Positions 31,678-40,873 of a DNA stretch of 64,000 nucleotides are shown here, piece by piece. Location of the stretch: the NCBI GenBank assembly GCA_964513655.1, contig CAZENQ010000006.1, forward strand, positions 1-64,000, in the 5' to 3' direction. Both the position numbers and the translations under genes were made by a program. Every line of letters begins with the position of its first letter. Position 1 is the first letter of the stretch. The notes under the pieces were generated by a model. That model did no database searches, was not told where the DNA came from, and saw nothing but the letters and a program-made list of their open reading frames with translations. Source of the stretch: G020350405 sp964513655 (lineage in GTDB: Bacteria; Planctomycetota; Phycisphaerae; Sedimentisphaerales; Anaerobacaceae).

Positions 31678-33507
31678 ATGTCCAACAGGATCGACTTTTT
31701 CCAATCAGCTCAAACAGAGCTAACGTTACCTGCACCTATACCTTCAATTTTGCTTGATGGTGAGCTGTGTCCCTGGCTTGAACTAATAGAGATGGTACAC
31801 GGCGGCTGGCAGCAATTTAGCTGGGCCAGACTGGCCTATAATCCTGCTGCGTACCTGCAAGCAGAGCTATCATCTATTGAAGACATAGAGCCCGAACTTG
31901 CAATTGGCAAATGCGTTTGCATTCGTCACGTCTACAATGGCACCGCACCTAGCGCATCAGCTTTTAGCTTTCCTCTTTTTGTAGGGCAAATAGAAGGTGT
32001 TGAAACAAAGTTAGGCCCTAACGGTGAAAGCGTGGAAATTATAGCCAAGGATTTTAGCGCGAACTTAAAACGCATCACCGCATATGGTCGGCGGGTCAGC
32101 AACTTTGATGGTTCGACTTTATTTCTGGCTGGTGCCGATACCACTTTTAACGAAGACGGAAAGGCTAACGCTACAGCCAATCCAATAGAGCAAAATGGTC
32201 GCAGTTACACTTTGTTCTGTACCGAGCCGTCGACGGGCAAACTCTGGAGCTATGCGGAAGTAATTTACTATTTGCTCTGTGAATATCTACCAAGCGGCCA
32301 ATTGCGGGTGCCGAGCATCGAACGACTGCTAACGCTAACCGAAAGGCAAGTGGTTCGCGATCTTGACGTCACCGGATTAGACCTGATAGAAGCCCTGCAG
32401 CGGTGCTGCCATAGAATAGGCTTCAGGTTCAAGTTTGTCCCTCGGCCTGTGCCAACCGGGCCTGAGCAAGCGATTGTGTTCTACCGACCTGGCAGAGGCA
32501 GGATGGTTGAGTTAAACTGCCAGCGGGCAGGAGAACAATTCAGCATCTCAAAGACAGATATCGCACACCTCCACAGTAGGAAAAATTTCTGGCCGATAAC
32601 GCATAGATATATTGGCCAAGGTAATTTCAAAATTTATGAAGCGACGTTTGATCTGGTCAAGGCGTGGGCCCCTGCCGATGAGGATACCGACTATGATAAA
32701 TTTTCACCCTCGACAAATGCTGATTTCTACAAGGTAAAGGATGTATTTCGCAAATGGTGTCTTAATGAGGCAGGCGACTACGGCGGCTCACCCTACAATC
32801 AGGGCGATGCATTTGACTTTTCAAAAATCTTCCAGAGCACCAATTTCGTCCGTCGTCACAGGCGTTTTTGGCCGACCCTTACCACTGACAAACAGGGCAA
32901 ATCCTTGGGTTATTTTTTGGAGGCATCCTTCGATGATGGCCTGCATTGGTGGCAGTATCTCTATGCTTTTAACAACCTGCTCAACGAATGTGGAGTGTGG
33001 CTAAGCAGCGACTATCTCGATGCTGATACATGGGTGGCGGCCTTAAAGGGGGTACTTAAGTTTAGAGTAACGGCATCCGTAATCAGCGACGAAAGGCTCA
33101 GTTGCGTAGTTGCCGATGGACCTATTAATTCGACGGTGCCCGTGGTTGATCATATCGTCACACTACCTCGCTGGTTCAAGTTCCGCCAAGTTTCGGGTCG
33201 CAGCATTTTCAAAAACACATCGGACGAATCCTTGGGTGTGCCGGACGAAATCGATGATTCTACCGCTTTGTACGAATTCATCCGTAAAAAGGCCGAGGCT
33301 GCATCCGCGGTAATCGAGACAGTTGATATCCAGACACCTTGCCTGGCATTTGATTACAGAGTCGGCGACAGGGTGACTGCAAGCCCTGAGAGCCGGGACC
33401 TGCTTAGCTGCAGGAGTGATAACCGCAGTGTCCACTGGATAGAGCGGGTACAGATGGACTTTGAAAAACAGTGTACTAACTTGAAAATCGTTCGGCAAAG
33501 GACCTAA
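31678..33507 (+). CDS. Large phage-like protein, possible tail hub
   Basis: At 609 residues this is the largest protein of the block. The first 130 residues (AIGKCVCIRHVYNG, FPLFVGQIEGVETKLGPNG, VEIIAKDFSANLKRI) resemble the barrel domains of baseplate hub proteins, in which a field of view for a membrane-puncturing part is set. The rest is not recognised. GAGG lies upstream of the ATG. The hub call is an inference from this short similarity. Confidence 0.5.
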   Translation: MSNRIDFFQSAQTELTLPAPIPSILLDGELCPWLELIEMVHGGWQQFSWARLAYNPAAYLQAELSSIEDIEPELAIGKCVCIRHVYNGTAPSASAFSFPLFVGQIEGVETKLGPNGESVEIIAKDFSANLKRITAYGRRVSNFDGSTLFLAGADTTFNEDGKANATANPIEQNGRSYTLFCTEPSTGKLWSYAEVIYYLLCEYLPSGQLRVPSIERLLTLTERQVVRDLDVTGLDLIEALQRCCHRIGFRFKFVPRPVPTGPEQAIVFYRPGRGRMVELNCQRAGEQFSISKTDIAHLHSRKNFWPITHRYIGQGNFKIYEATFDLVKAWAPADEDTDYDKFSPSTNADFYKVKDVFRKWCLNEAGDYGGSPYNQGDAFDFSKIFQSTNFVRRHRRFWPTLTTDKQGKSLGYFLEASFDDGLHWWQYLYAFNNLLNECGVWLSSDYLDADTWVAALKGVLKFRVTASVISDERLSCVVADGPINSTVPVVDHIVTLPRWFKFRQVSGRSIFKNTSDESLGVPDEIDDSTALYEFIRKKAEAASAVIETVDIQTPCLAFDYRVGDRVTASPESRDLLSCRSDNRSVHWIERVQMDFEKQCTNLKIVRQRT

Positions 33508-33512
33508 CAGTC

Positions 33513-33848
33513 ATGAGCAAACAGACAAATGTTGAAAATACTCAGCAGGCACTGGAAAGACTTGTCCGAAAGAGTTCAGAACAAACTACAGAGACATCGA
33601 CTGTGGCTTCACCCGGTGCTCGTGCAACCGCTTGGGCTGTTAAGGTAAAAAGTAATTCCTCATATAACGTCTACAACGTCCGGGCGGTAGAGACAGGCCA
33701 GCCGGGGTCACTTCCCACAGAGATTGGTAGCGAGATGCAGGCGACCAACTTGGCTGAATCATTCCAACAAACAGGCCAATTGCCGGCCGGAACCTATGTG
33801 GTAATGTCCAGAGTAGGTAAAAAGAACGTCTTCTATGCGCCGGTCTAA
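33513..33848 (+). CDS. Small phage-like protein, unknown
   Basis: The 111-residue protein has a Gln/Thr/Ser-rich first third and a beta-rich second part (NVYNVRAVETGQPGSLPTEI; AGTYVVMSRVGKKNVFYAPV). It starts five bases after the hub-like gene and is probably co-expressed. No family is recognised. Confidence 0.5.
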   Translation: MSKQTNVENTQQALERLVRKSSEQTTETSTVASPGARATAWAVKVKSNSSYNVYNVRAVETGQPGSLPTEIGSEMQATNLAESFQQTGQLPAGTYVVMSRVGKKNVFYAPV

Positions 33849-33885
33849 AAGCATTCGATTTTGGATTCTCGGTGAGGACTGAATA

Positions 33886-34173
33886 ATGGCTGCGGCAAAT
33901 TGCAAATCATGGCGTCTTAATAAAGCGGCAAATCTTTCGATCCTGATACAGTTGATATTTCTGGCCTCCCTGATTGTGGGCAGCTGGGTCAATTTACAGC
34001 GCCAGCTCGATTTGCTGCAGCGCGATGTAACCATGCTGCTTCAGTGCCAGAAGAGTTTTGAGCAAAAACTTGAATCGCTTCAGACAAAAAGCCTCTCTTG
34101 CGAATACCGCCTGCAGGCAATTGAAAAAAACATTTCTAAGGGCGATATCACACAAGGAAGTTTTAGACCTTAA
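33886..34173 (+). CDS. One-span membrane protein, holin- or spanin-like
   Basis: The 95-residue protein has a basic N-terminus, one membrane span at about 18-35 (LSILIQLIFLASLIVGSWV) and a coiled-coil tail (LQRQLDLLQRDVTMLLQCQK). Phages encode such proteins for lysis (holin, Rz-like), but no endolysin gene is nearby. GAGG lies upstream of the ATG. Confidence 0.55.
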   Translation: MAAANCKSWRLNKAANLSILIQLIFLASLIVGSWVNLQRQLDLLQRDVTMLLQCQKSFEQKLESLQTKSLSCEYRLQAIEKNISKGDITQGSFRP

Positions 34174-34244
34174 CCAATAAGACAAAACCACACCTCTTGT
34201 CGTTCCCGGAAAAACAAAAGGTGTATCCTACTGTTTTACTGCCG

Positions 34245-35114
34245 ATGAATAGAACATTACAGAATCGTCTGCGAAAAGAATTATGTCCGAATGGGATATG
34301 GCAACTAAGCGCTACTATGAAAGCGCTGCTAAAATATCATATAGCTCACTTACCTGAGAGAAAAGTCTCAGAGAATGGTACACGTTACCCCAAAAATCCA
34401 GCAGAAATGAGGGCCTTCCTCATCAAGTTTTTTACCAGACACTACTTTCAAGCACAACACAGTTTATTTGATTATATGACTTCAAGTGACTTCCTACATC
34501 TTTTAACGTCTGGGAAATTGCAAATTCTTGATATCGGTTGTGGCCCCGCTGTCGCTTCTTTAGCAATCACTGACTTGCTTGCCTACATCGTTGAACATCA
34601 TAAGGACATAGACAAGTGGCCAAAGGGCAAGACGGTGAGGATAACCTACTTGCTGAATGACATCTCCGGCGCTTGTCTATGTACCGGCCAACGTATGTTA
34701 AGCGACTACTTCAGGATTAGCAGAAAGCATAGTGGAGGGATTATTCATAGCCGAACAATTAGCGTACAAAAGGCCTTTCCCGCCAACATGAACCAACTCA
34801 GACGAGTACAACACAACTTGGGCACATATGACATAATAACGTTTTCCTATGCTATAGTGCCCTTAGATGAAGACAATGGATTAACTAACCTTGCTGACGG
34901 CTTGTTAAACATTGAGACGCTCTGCAGTCCCCATGGAAGAATCCTGATTTTGCAGGATAGGTTTAATGCGCCGCTTATACGACGGCTTAGCAGAGCGATA
35001 GGCAGATCAAGTCACCAAGAGGAATTAACACAACATGTTTATCCGAGCAGAAACACGAACGAAACTCATACGTACACATATTACCACTGTTTGTACGAAC
35101 CTACCGAGAAATGA
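34245..35114 (+). CDS. SAM-dependent methyltransferase in phage-like block
   Basis: The 289-residue protein has a class I methyltransferase motif I (ILDIGCGPAVASLAI) preceded by a basic helical N-terminus. The acidic end of strand 2 (YLLNDISGACL) and a motif IV-like SYAIVPLDED are also visible. The substrate is unknown. The ATG at 34245 is chosen, although a TTG at 34197 is possible; neither has a good ribosome site. It converges with the radical SAM gene, 29 bases apart. Confidence 0.7.
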   Translation: MNRTLQNRLRKELCPNGIWQLSATMKALLKYHIAHLPERKVSENGTRYPKNPAEMRAFLIKFFTRHYFQAQHSLFDYMTSSDFLHLLTSGKLQILDIGCGPAVASLAITDLLAYIVEHHKDIDKWPKGKTVRITYLLNDISGACLCTGQRMLSDYFRISRKHSGGIIHSRTISVQKAFPANMNQLRRVQHNLGTYDIITFSYAIVPLDEDNGLTNLADGLLNIETLCSPHGRILILQDRFNAPLIRRLSRAIGRSSHQEELTQHVYPSRNTNETHTYTYYHCLYEPTEK

Positions 35115-35143
35115 CGGTCGGACAAGGTCTCATAGCCCGATTA

Positions 35144-36277
35144 TTACCAGACTACACAGTTACATTTTGTATAATCACAACGGTTTTTGAAGGTATTCCA
35201 AACTTCAGATGTCTCTCGGCATAGGCTGACAGACACATTCTTGTCAAAGCTGCGAATGGTATCGATTAAAAAATTGTAAAATTCTATACGCTCTTTGCGT
35301 GGATAACGGAGCTTGCCATCTGAAGCGCCTTTAACGAAATTGCGCTTGCAGAGCTTTCGAGCGCGACTGCCATACGTCTCAGCAGCAAAGCGAAAATGGC
35401 CGGGCAGAAGCCTGAGCATCCCGAGTGTTATGTTTTCTGGTCGGATGACAGTTAGTATTCTTTCAATTAAATCGGTATACCCGGCCAGCCAGTCGGGGTA
35501 CAGAATACCAGGGTCAATGCGAAACCGTATTCGATAGCCGTGGTCCTGGCACAGTTTAGCCGCGTTGATACGCTCGTCAAGACTGGCTGTGCCCAGCTCA
35601 TATGTTTCGATTATCTGTTGGCTGTTCAGGCTCCAAGAAACAACTGTATGCTCGTTAGGCTCAATGGCTAACAGGTTATCAATGTTGCTGCTCTTAGTTA
35701 ACAACATCAAATAGGCATTAGAGAAACCTGAAAAAAATGGAACTAACATCGTAGTAAGACCGGTTATGTGGTCGAGCGCAAGACTGTCGAGCATTTCACC
35801 CATGTTAAAGTTGGCTTTGCCTCGACAATGGACCAAAGCCTTTCGTATTTGCTTAAACATGCTCTCGTAGTTGATATTAATCTTAATAAATGGAGCGAAC
35901 TTGCGATAAACAAACGCTAAGTAGCAATATGTGCAGTAATAGGGACAACCGTTCGAGATGGGAACCAGCTTGTAGTAGGGCTGGCAACAAACGTTCGAGC
36001 AGGCCTCATTTCGCACCTTATCACAATATGAAAATCTCCCAGGTTGCCCATCGAAATACCCTACAAAAGATGATGTTTGCCCTATCATTAAAGTCCTTTT
36101 TCCACTTAGCAGGGCTTGAGATAGCGACATATTTGGAAAATGCCCGCCGCGCTGTCGCTCTATTACATGAATCTCGGCCGATGGAAACAACTCTAAAATT
36201 CGCTGCGCCTCAGGATGGTCCGCCACTTTCTTCCACAACAATATAGTCTTGGGTTTAAATCGCTTCGCTATGTCCAT
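35144..36277 (-). CDS. Spore-photoproduct-lyase-like radical SAM protein
   Basis: The radical SAM motif CPYYCTYC (CX3CX2C) binds the [4Fe-4S] cluster. It is preceded by a second cysteine group (ACSNVCC) as in the SPL family, and followed by GEMLDSLALD, MLLTKSSNIDNLL, VSWSLN and ASLDERINAAKLC, all family hallmarks. SplB repairs the spore photoproduct in UV-damaged DNA; members in organisms that do not form spores have unknown roles. The ATG at 36277 starts 377 residues; a TTG at 36313 is an alternative. It is the only minus-strand gene within the phage-like block. Confidence 0.82.
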   Translation of the reverse strand: MDIAKRFKPKTILLWKKVADHPEAQRILELFPSAEIHVIERQRGGHFPNMSLSQALLSGKRTLMIGQTSSFVGYFDGQPGRFSYCDKVRNEACSNVCCQPYYKLVPISNGCPYYCTYCYLAFVYRKFAPFIKININYESMFKQIRKALVHCRGKANFNMGEMLDSLALDHITGLTTMLVPFFSGFSNAYLMLLTKSSNIDNLLAIEPNEHTVVSWSLNSQQIIETYELGTASLDERINAAKLCQDHGYRIRFRIDPGILYPDWLAGYTDLIERILTVIRPENITLGMLRLLPGHFRFAAETYGSRARKLCKRNFVKGASDGKLRYPRKERIEFYNFLIDTIRSFDKNVSVSLCRETSEVWNTFKNRCDYTKCNCVVW

Positions 36278-36374
36278 AGGCAAGTTTTGTACCGAACCCG
36301 GTAATTTTACCAATCAAAGTAAAAGTATTATAGCGGAAAAACGTGAAATGCATCTAAAATTAAGGAGAAGAAGT

Positions 36375-36953
36375 ATGAGAAAGATTGTTGCAACATTAAT
36401 TCTATCATGCCTTTTGTTGGTTGGCTGCGAGAGCCTGCGTTTTGCGCCAACTGAGACGCAGAAGCAAAACGCCTGGCTACACAACCGTACAACCACTATA
36501 GCAGCTGATACTGCAAAAACGGAAGGCGCCTCTGGGAAACTGCAGGCCTTGACCAGATTATCAAAATTGCAGAGCGGGGCTTGCATATCTTACTACGGCC
36601 TGCCGAAAGAACTCCCGCAAGCCGATACCGCTGAGGACGTACTTGCCGAATCAAACTTCCAGCTTGCGCAAACCGCTTTGGCCGAGTCGGCTGAAAGACC
36701 TGATGCTTGGCAGGTAGCTGATAATGTGTTTGAATTGGCTATCGGCATATCAGCTCTATTGGGCGGTGTGTATGGCACGAGAGCGGTTCGGTTCTTGAAA
36801 GGGGCCCGAACAAGATCTAAGGCCCTCCAGGAGATTATCACAGGCAACGAGCTTTTTAAGAGCCAACACACGGACCAGGCTGGCGCATTCAAACAAGCCC
36901 ACCAAAAACAGTCACCTGAAACACGCCAATTGGTTGCGCAGATTAAACCTTAG
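36375..36953 (+). CDS. Lipoprotein at the end of the phage-like block
   Basis: The 192-residue protein has a lipoprotein signal peptide ending LLLVGC (lipobox, C19), so it should be anchored in a membrane. A second hydrophobic stretch, FELAIGISALLGGVYGTRAV, precedes a basic end (KGARTRSKALQEII). Similar ends are seen in unassigned phage proteins next to holins. The ATG at 36375 is chosen because AAGGAG is seven bases upstream; longer frames begin at 36249. It diverges from the radical SAM gene. Confidence 0.7.
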   Translation: MRKIVATLILSCLLLVGCESLRFAPTETQKQNAWLHNRTTTIAADTAKTEGASGKLQALTRLSKLQSGACISYYGLPKELPQADTAEDVLAESNFQLAQTALAESAERPDAWQVADNVFELAIGISALLGGVYGTRAVRFLKGARTRSKALQEIITGNELFKSQHTDQAGAFKQAHQKQSPETRQLVAQIKP

Positions 36954-37077
36954 CAACGACCGTGGCGCCGCGTTGCTGATGCTCGACAATCCGGAGGGTT
37001 GAACTCCCACCAAAAAAGCCTACAATGGTCGCCGTATACTAAAGGTTGGAATCAATAGGCCAAAGGGTGCCACCCTG

Positions 37078-37359
37078 ATGATTGTCGGTGTGCTTACTGC
37101 TCAACTGCATATGCAGGGGATAACCTCGCTCAAGCAAAAGCGAAGTATCGTCAAAAGTCTGATCGGCCGGCTCAAAAGCAGGTTCAATATCTCCATCGCC
37201 GAGGTCGACCATCAGGACAATAAAACCTCTGCTGTCGTTGCAATTGCAATGGTCTCAAACGATACCCGCTTCATAGACCAGCAGTTTGATGCCATGATTT
37301 CTTTTATGCGAAAGGACGGCCGCTTCTACCTCGGCCAAATCGAAAGAGAAACTTTTTAG
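37078..37359 (+). CDS. DUF503 family protein (YlxP-like)
   Basis: The 93-residue protein matches DUF503 throughout: MIVGVLTAQLHMQGITSLKQ at the start and NISIAEVDHQDNKTSAVVAI in the middle. The family is often encoded beside rbfA and infB and may act in ribosome maturation, but those genes are not here. It is the first ordinary gene after the phage-like block and converges with the next gene, 11 bases apart. Confidence 0.88.
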   Translation: MIVGVLTAQLHMQGITSLKQKRSIVKSLIGRLKSRFNISIAEVDHQDNKTSAVVAIAMVSNDTRFIDQQFDAMISFMRKDGRFYLGQIERETF

Positions 37360-37370
37360 CTTTATACAAG

Positions 37371-38396
37371 TCAGAATATCTTATCGACGATAAACCTTGC
37401 TCCCAGAAATATATCGACGGCCATTGCCAAACATAGGATAACCAGTCGTAGCCAGTGAATACGCAACTTCGCACGTGCTGTAAAGTAAACAATGGCAACC
37501 GCAATCGTACCGAGTATGTACATTGTGGCGGCTTCCACAAGCAGCTTCGCATACTCTGTCCCCAAGCCTGCAAATATTTCAAAATGTCTACTCGCCTGCA
37601 GTAGTGTCACAGCCGAAAGTGTACCCATAATCATTGCGGTCACCAGGACCCATTTCCTGTCCGCAGGATCGGCAAGGACAAGTCCCTGCATACCCTCGCC
37701 TATAATCACCGAACTGCACAAGACCGGAAAGGCCAACCAGATAATCGGGCTGACCTGAAAAAAAGAACTACAAAAGGCCAGTACAATACCGATGGCCAAA
37801 ATTGCCAAGACCGCGAACCGTCGGGCCACCAGCAGCATTGAAAAGCCTATGATCAACGGCGCTACCGGAACATGATAAAAGCCTACTAAAGTCATATTGC
37901 GTTCGGCCATAACAAGTGGAACCAAAAGTCCGGCCAAGTCAGCTAAGCCCAACTTAAGCCCTACCGGAATTACGAACAATCTAAGGTACGTAACCATCTG
38001 GGAAAATAACACTATCATCAAAAATGGCAGTGCACAAAGAGGGAACCTCAGCCATCTCCACCTGGCTTTAGGCCCGAACGCCGCAGGCAAAAACAACCAT
38101 GGTATACTCGCTGTCAGCAAACCGGCCGCCGGATGGTAACAGGCCAGGCCAAGTGAGAATGGGCCGAAGCCATAAACAGCCCCTGCAAAAAACGAACCGA
38201 AAAATGAAGCCACCCATCGCCGACTCAGCACGAAGCAGCCCAGAGAACCCAGGCAAATATTTACTATAAGAAGGTATTGCAGCCCATGGAATTGTTTGAA
38301 ATACGGCTGATAAAGGTAACCCGCAAAGCCAGCGTAAAGAATCGCGGCGGCAGCGAATCTACTGTATTTGGTACTTAGCGCCTTGTACATCGCCAT
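37371..38396 (-). CDS. Multi-span membrane protein, unknown
   Basis: The 341-residue protein is almost entirely hydrophobic, with about nine to eleven predicted membrane spans, starting at FAAAAILYAGFAGYLYQ and ending LRLVILCLAMAVDIFLGARF. The short loops are not conserved motifs I know. It could be a glycosyltransferase-like or transport membrane protein; nothing in the sequence decides this. It lies last in a loose minus-strand series after the DapA-like gene. Confidence 0.7.
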   Translation of the reverse strand: MAMYKALSTKYSRFAAAAILYAGFAGYLYQPYFKQFHGLQYLLIVNICLGSLGCFVLSRRWVASFFGSFFAGAVYGFGPFSLGLACYHPAAGLLTASIPWLFLPAAFGPKARWRWLRFPLCALPFLMIVLFSQMVTYLRLFVIPVGLKLGLADLAGLLVPLVMAERNMTLVGFYHVPVAPLIIGFSMLLVARRFAVLAILAIGIVLAFCSSFFQVSPIIWLAFPVLCSSVIIGEGMQGLVLADPADRKWVLVTAMIMGTLSAVTLLQASRHFEIFAGLGTEYAKLLVEAATMYILGTIAVAIVYFTARAKLRIHWLRLVILCLAMAVDIFLGARFIVDKIF

Positions 38397-38439
38397 GGCG
38401 TATCATCCGTGAACCAAGTGACATAAAACCACCTGTAAA

Positions 38440-38554
38440 CTATTTGCACACTGATTTGCCGGTACCGATAGTAACAATGCCTTCCTTAAGGACCTTTTTG
38501 CCGTGCTTGGCCACCTTCTGTATCTATCAAATCGGCAAAATCCCCAAAAGATAT
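38440..38554 (-). pseudogene. Possible gene-end remnant resembling purM
   Basis: In two frames joined by one base, the minus strand reads FGDFADLIDT, then KVAKHGKKVLKEG, then IVTIGTGKSVCK and a stop. The end of PurM in this window reads EDFAASIKKKLTRYGEKVYR and IGRITTGTGKVILK. About 15 of 33 positions agree, so a decayed copy of a purM 3' end is possible, but chance is not excluded. Confidence 0.2.
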
Positions 38555-38630
38555 GCAGCCTGAATCCCTTAAGATTCAAAATAGTAGTCGTAGGGCCGCT
38601 AGTCTGTCGCACTCCCCATTTCGAGGTATT

Positions 38631-39692
38631 TTACGCTTTTTCGGTTGATAAGTAGCCTTCTGATGGCATGAGTCTGAAACGAATAAGGGCCTCGCCGGCT
38701 GTTTTTACAATCTCTGTGGCAAGTTTTTCGCCCGAATAAATCCGAGGCGGTGCAATTTCTGCCGCGCCCGGGCCGTATGCGAAAAAATGGTCAACGGCTT
38801 TGTAGACATAACTAAATAGATTGCTGGCCCCCAGGCCAGCTGCACACTTGAAGACCTCGTCCACTACGCCGGTGACCCTCGCTGATAATTCCTCAGCCTC
38901 ACTCAGATTACCAGTGCAAACATTCTCGATAATTGAATTAAGTTCTTTTGCAAAACAATTAGCTGAGCCCAACAGGAATCCATCGTAGATTCCGCCGCTG
39001 GTGCGCAACCACTTGGAATAGTCGCCTTCCGCACCTCTGACAAGATACACACCGCCCAAATCAAGACCGGACATAGCCACCCTGTCATCTCCGCTCGTGT
39101 CCTTGAGTAGATAAAAATTGCTGAATTCCGCCGCCAGCTTCGCTACTGTCTCGCCGGACATTTCATTTGCAGTTACCTGCGGCAGTTGGTAAAGAGCAAT
39201 AGGCATCCCCAACTCCAGGATAGGTACGAGAGCACTATATATTTGCGCCTGTGAAAGATTTTTGCCCTTCGGTGGACAAACTGTAAATCCGCACACCTTT
39301 GTCTTTTCCATAACCTCATCATCATTTTCAATGCCCACCAACTCCTTCAACCACGCAAGCGTATCAACCATGCTCTTACGCGCTGCTTGCGCATCAGTTC
39401 TCAATACGCCAATCAGTATCTGTACATCGAGCTTCTCAGCCAAATCGTGGTCGAACGCCAGGACCTGACGGATTTCCTCTTCGCTCATTTCCCAGCCATC
39501 CCCGGTCGAGCCGGGAATCAGGTAAGCCCTGACCCATTGCGACAAATGCGCAAGATGGGCCTCCATCCGTGCAAAATCAATGTCTCCTTGCTCGGTATAG
39601 TGGGTTAGTGGCGGACACAAAAGCTTCGGTATCCCCTCGGGAAATAGCCGACCAACTAATCTACGTCTTTTTTCCTTCACAGAGTTGCTCAT
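38631..39692 (-). CDS. DapA-family aldolase or lyase
   Basis: The 353-residue protein has a dihydrodipicolinate-synthase-type TIM barrel: PGSTGDGWEMSEEE (GTTGE-like), IALYQLPQVTANEMS (catalytic Tyr) and YLLKDTSGDD (Schiff-base Lys). It is longer than DapA (about 290 residues) and differs in its opening, so it is probably not the lysine-pathway enzyme itself but a relative that acts on another 2-keto acid. AAAGG lies nine bases before the ATG at 39692. It is 113 bases downstream of purM. Confidence 0.78.
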   Translation of the reverse strand: MSNSVKEKRRRLVGRLFPEGIPKLLCPPLTHYTEQGDIDFARMEAHLAHLSQWVRAYLIPGSTGDGWEMSEEEIRQVLAFDHDLAEKLDVQILIGVLRTDAQAARKSMVDTLAWLKELVGIENDDEVMEKTKVCGFTVCPPKGKNLSQAQIYSALVPILELGMPIALYQLPQVTANEMSGETVAKLAAEFSNFYLLKDTSGDDRVAMSGLDLGGVYLVRGAEGDYSKWLRTSGGIYDGFLLGSANCFAKELNSIIENVCTGNLSEAEELSARVTGVVDEVFKCAAGLGASNLFSYVYKAVDHFFAYGPGAAEIAPPRIYSGEKLATEIVKTAGEALIRFRLMPSEGYLSTEKA

Positions 39693-39805
39693 CAATATTC
39701 GCCTTTCTCTATTCTCACCCTAAATCCAAAATCGCTCATTTAAATGCAATTCAAACCGTTGAAAGCGCACGCCAAAACAGTTAAAGATAAAATAACTAAT
39801 TCCAT

Positions 39806-40873
39806 CTACTTTAAAATTACCTTGCCTGTGCCCGTAGTGATCCTGCCTATCCTGTAGACCTTCTCGCCGTATCTGGTCAATTTCTTTTTTATCGACGCGG
39901 CAAAATCCTCCGCCACTACCAGCACATATCCTATCCCCATATTAAAGACTCTGAACATTTCCTCCTCTTCAACAGGGCCGGCTTCCTGCAAAAACTCGAA
40001 TATCTTGTGTCTCGGCCAGCTCGACTTCTTTATCACGGCATCACAGTCTTTCGGCAGCACCCGCGGAATATTTCCCGGCAAACCACTACCGGTAATATGT
40101 GCCATCCCATGTACGATTTTTTTAACTTTGTATTGTGACAGCAATTTCACTATCGGCCGAACGTAAATTCGCGTCGGCTCCAGCAAAACGTTACCTAATA
40201 CGGTACCGTCAAGGCCCTCCGGCGCGTCGGTCATCTTCAGACCGGACTTCTCAAAACAGATCTTGCGAACAAGCGTATAGCCGTTGCTGTGAAGTCCGTT
40301 TGAGCCAAGACCAAGAATTACATCGCCCTTCCGCACATGCCTTCCGTCGATGATTTTTCTTCGCTCCACCACTCCCACGGCAAAACCGGCAATGTCGAAA
40401 TCGCCCACACGGTACGTGTCCGGCATCTCAGCCGTCTCACCGCCTATCAAAGCACAATCAGCCGACCGACAACCGGCAGCAACGCCCTTTACCAGCTCCG
40501 CAACCACCTTAGGCTCCAGTTTGTTCACCGCCAGATAATCCAGAAAAAACAATGGCTCCGCCCCCAGAACGAGCATGTCATTGACGCTCATCGCCACCAA
40601 ATCTATCCCCACCGTATCGAACTTCTTTATCTTGCCCGCCAGTTGGACCTTGCTGCCAACACCATCCGTGCACGCTACCAAAACAGGCCTCTTATAATTT
40701 CTCTTGAAGAGCCTTTCATCGTAATCCAGCCGAAACAGCCCTGCAAAGCCGCCCCTCAGTTCCATAACACGGGGCCCGAATGTACTGGCCACCGATGAAT
40801 AGATTTGCCCGGCGCTCTCATCGCCGGCCTCGATACTTACTCCGGATTGCTCGTAGGTAACGTATTTACTCAT
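39806..40873 (-). CDS. purM: Phosphoribosylformylglycinamidine cyclo-ligase
   Basis: PurM closes the imidazole ring in purine synthesis to make AIR. The signatures ACTDGVGSKVQLA, GIDLVAMSVNDML, IGGETAEMPDTY and GLHSNGYTLVRK are all present, and 355 residues is normal. The start overlaps the purF stop by four bases (ATGA), so translation is coupled. Confidence 0.96.
   Translation of the reverse strand: MSKYVTYEQSGVSIEAGDESAGQIYSSVASTFGPRVMELRGGFAGLFRLDYDERLFKRNYKRPVLVACTDGVGSKVQLAGKIKKFDTVGIDLVAMSVNDMLVLGAEPLFFLDYLAVNKLEPKVVAELVKGVAAGCRSADCALIGGETAEMPDTYRVGDFDIAGFAVGVVERRKIIDGRHVRKGDVILGLGSNGLHSNGYTLVRKICFEKSGLKMTDAPEGLDGTVLGNVLLEPTRIYVRPIVKLLSQYKVKKIVHGMAHITGSGLPGNIPRVLPKDCDAVIKKSSWPRHKIFEFLQEAGPVEEEEMFRVFNMGIGYVLVVAEDFAASIKKKLTRYGEKVYRIGRITTGTGKVILK

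Noticed and set aside
23619..36953. Diversity-generating retroelement in the receptor-binding genes
   Set aside because: No reverse transcriptase gene and no template/variable repeat pair were seen.
36990..37030. tRNA-like end (GGAGGGTTGAACTCCC followed by ACCA) as an attachment site
   Set aside because: No matching acceptor stem, anticodon arm or second copy near 23100-23600 could be found.
38403..38612. 69-residue minus-strand frame between the membrane protein and DapA-like gene
   Set aside because: Composition is not protein-like and there is no ribosome site; the segment is better read as a possible purM-like remnant.
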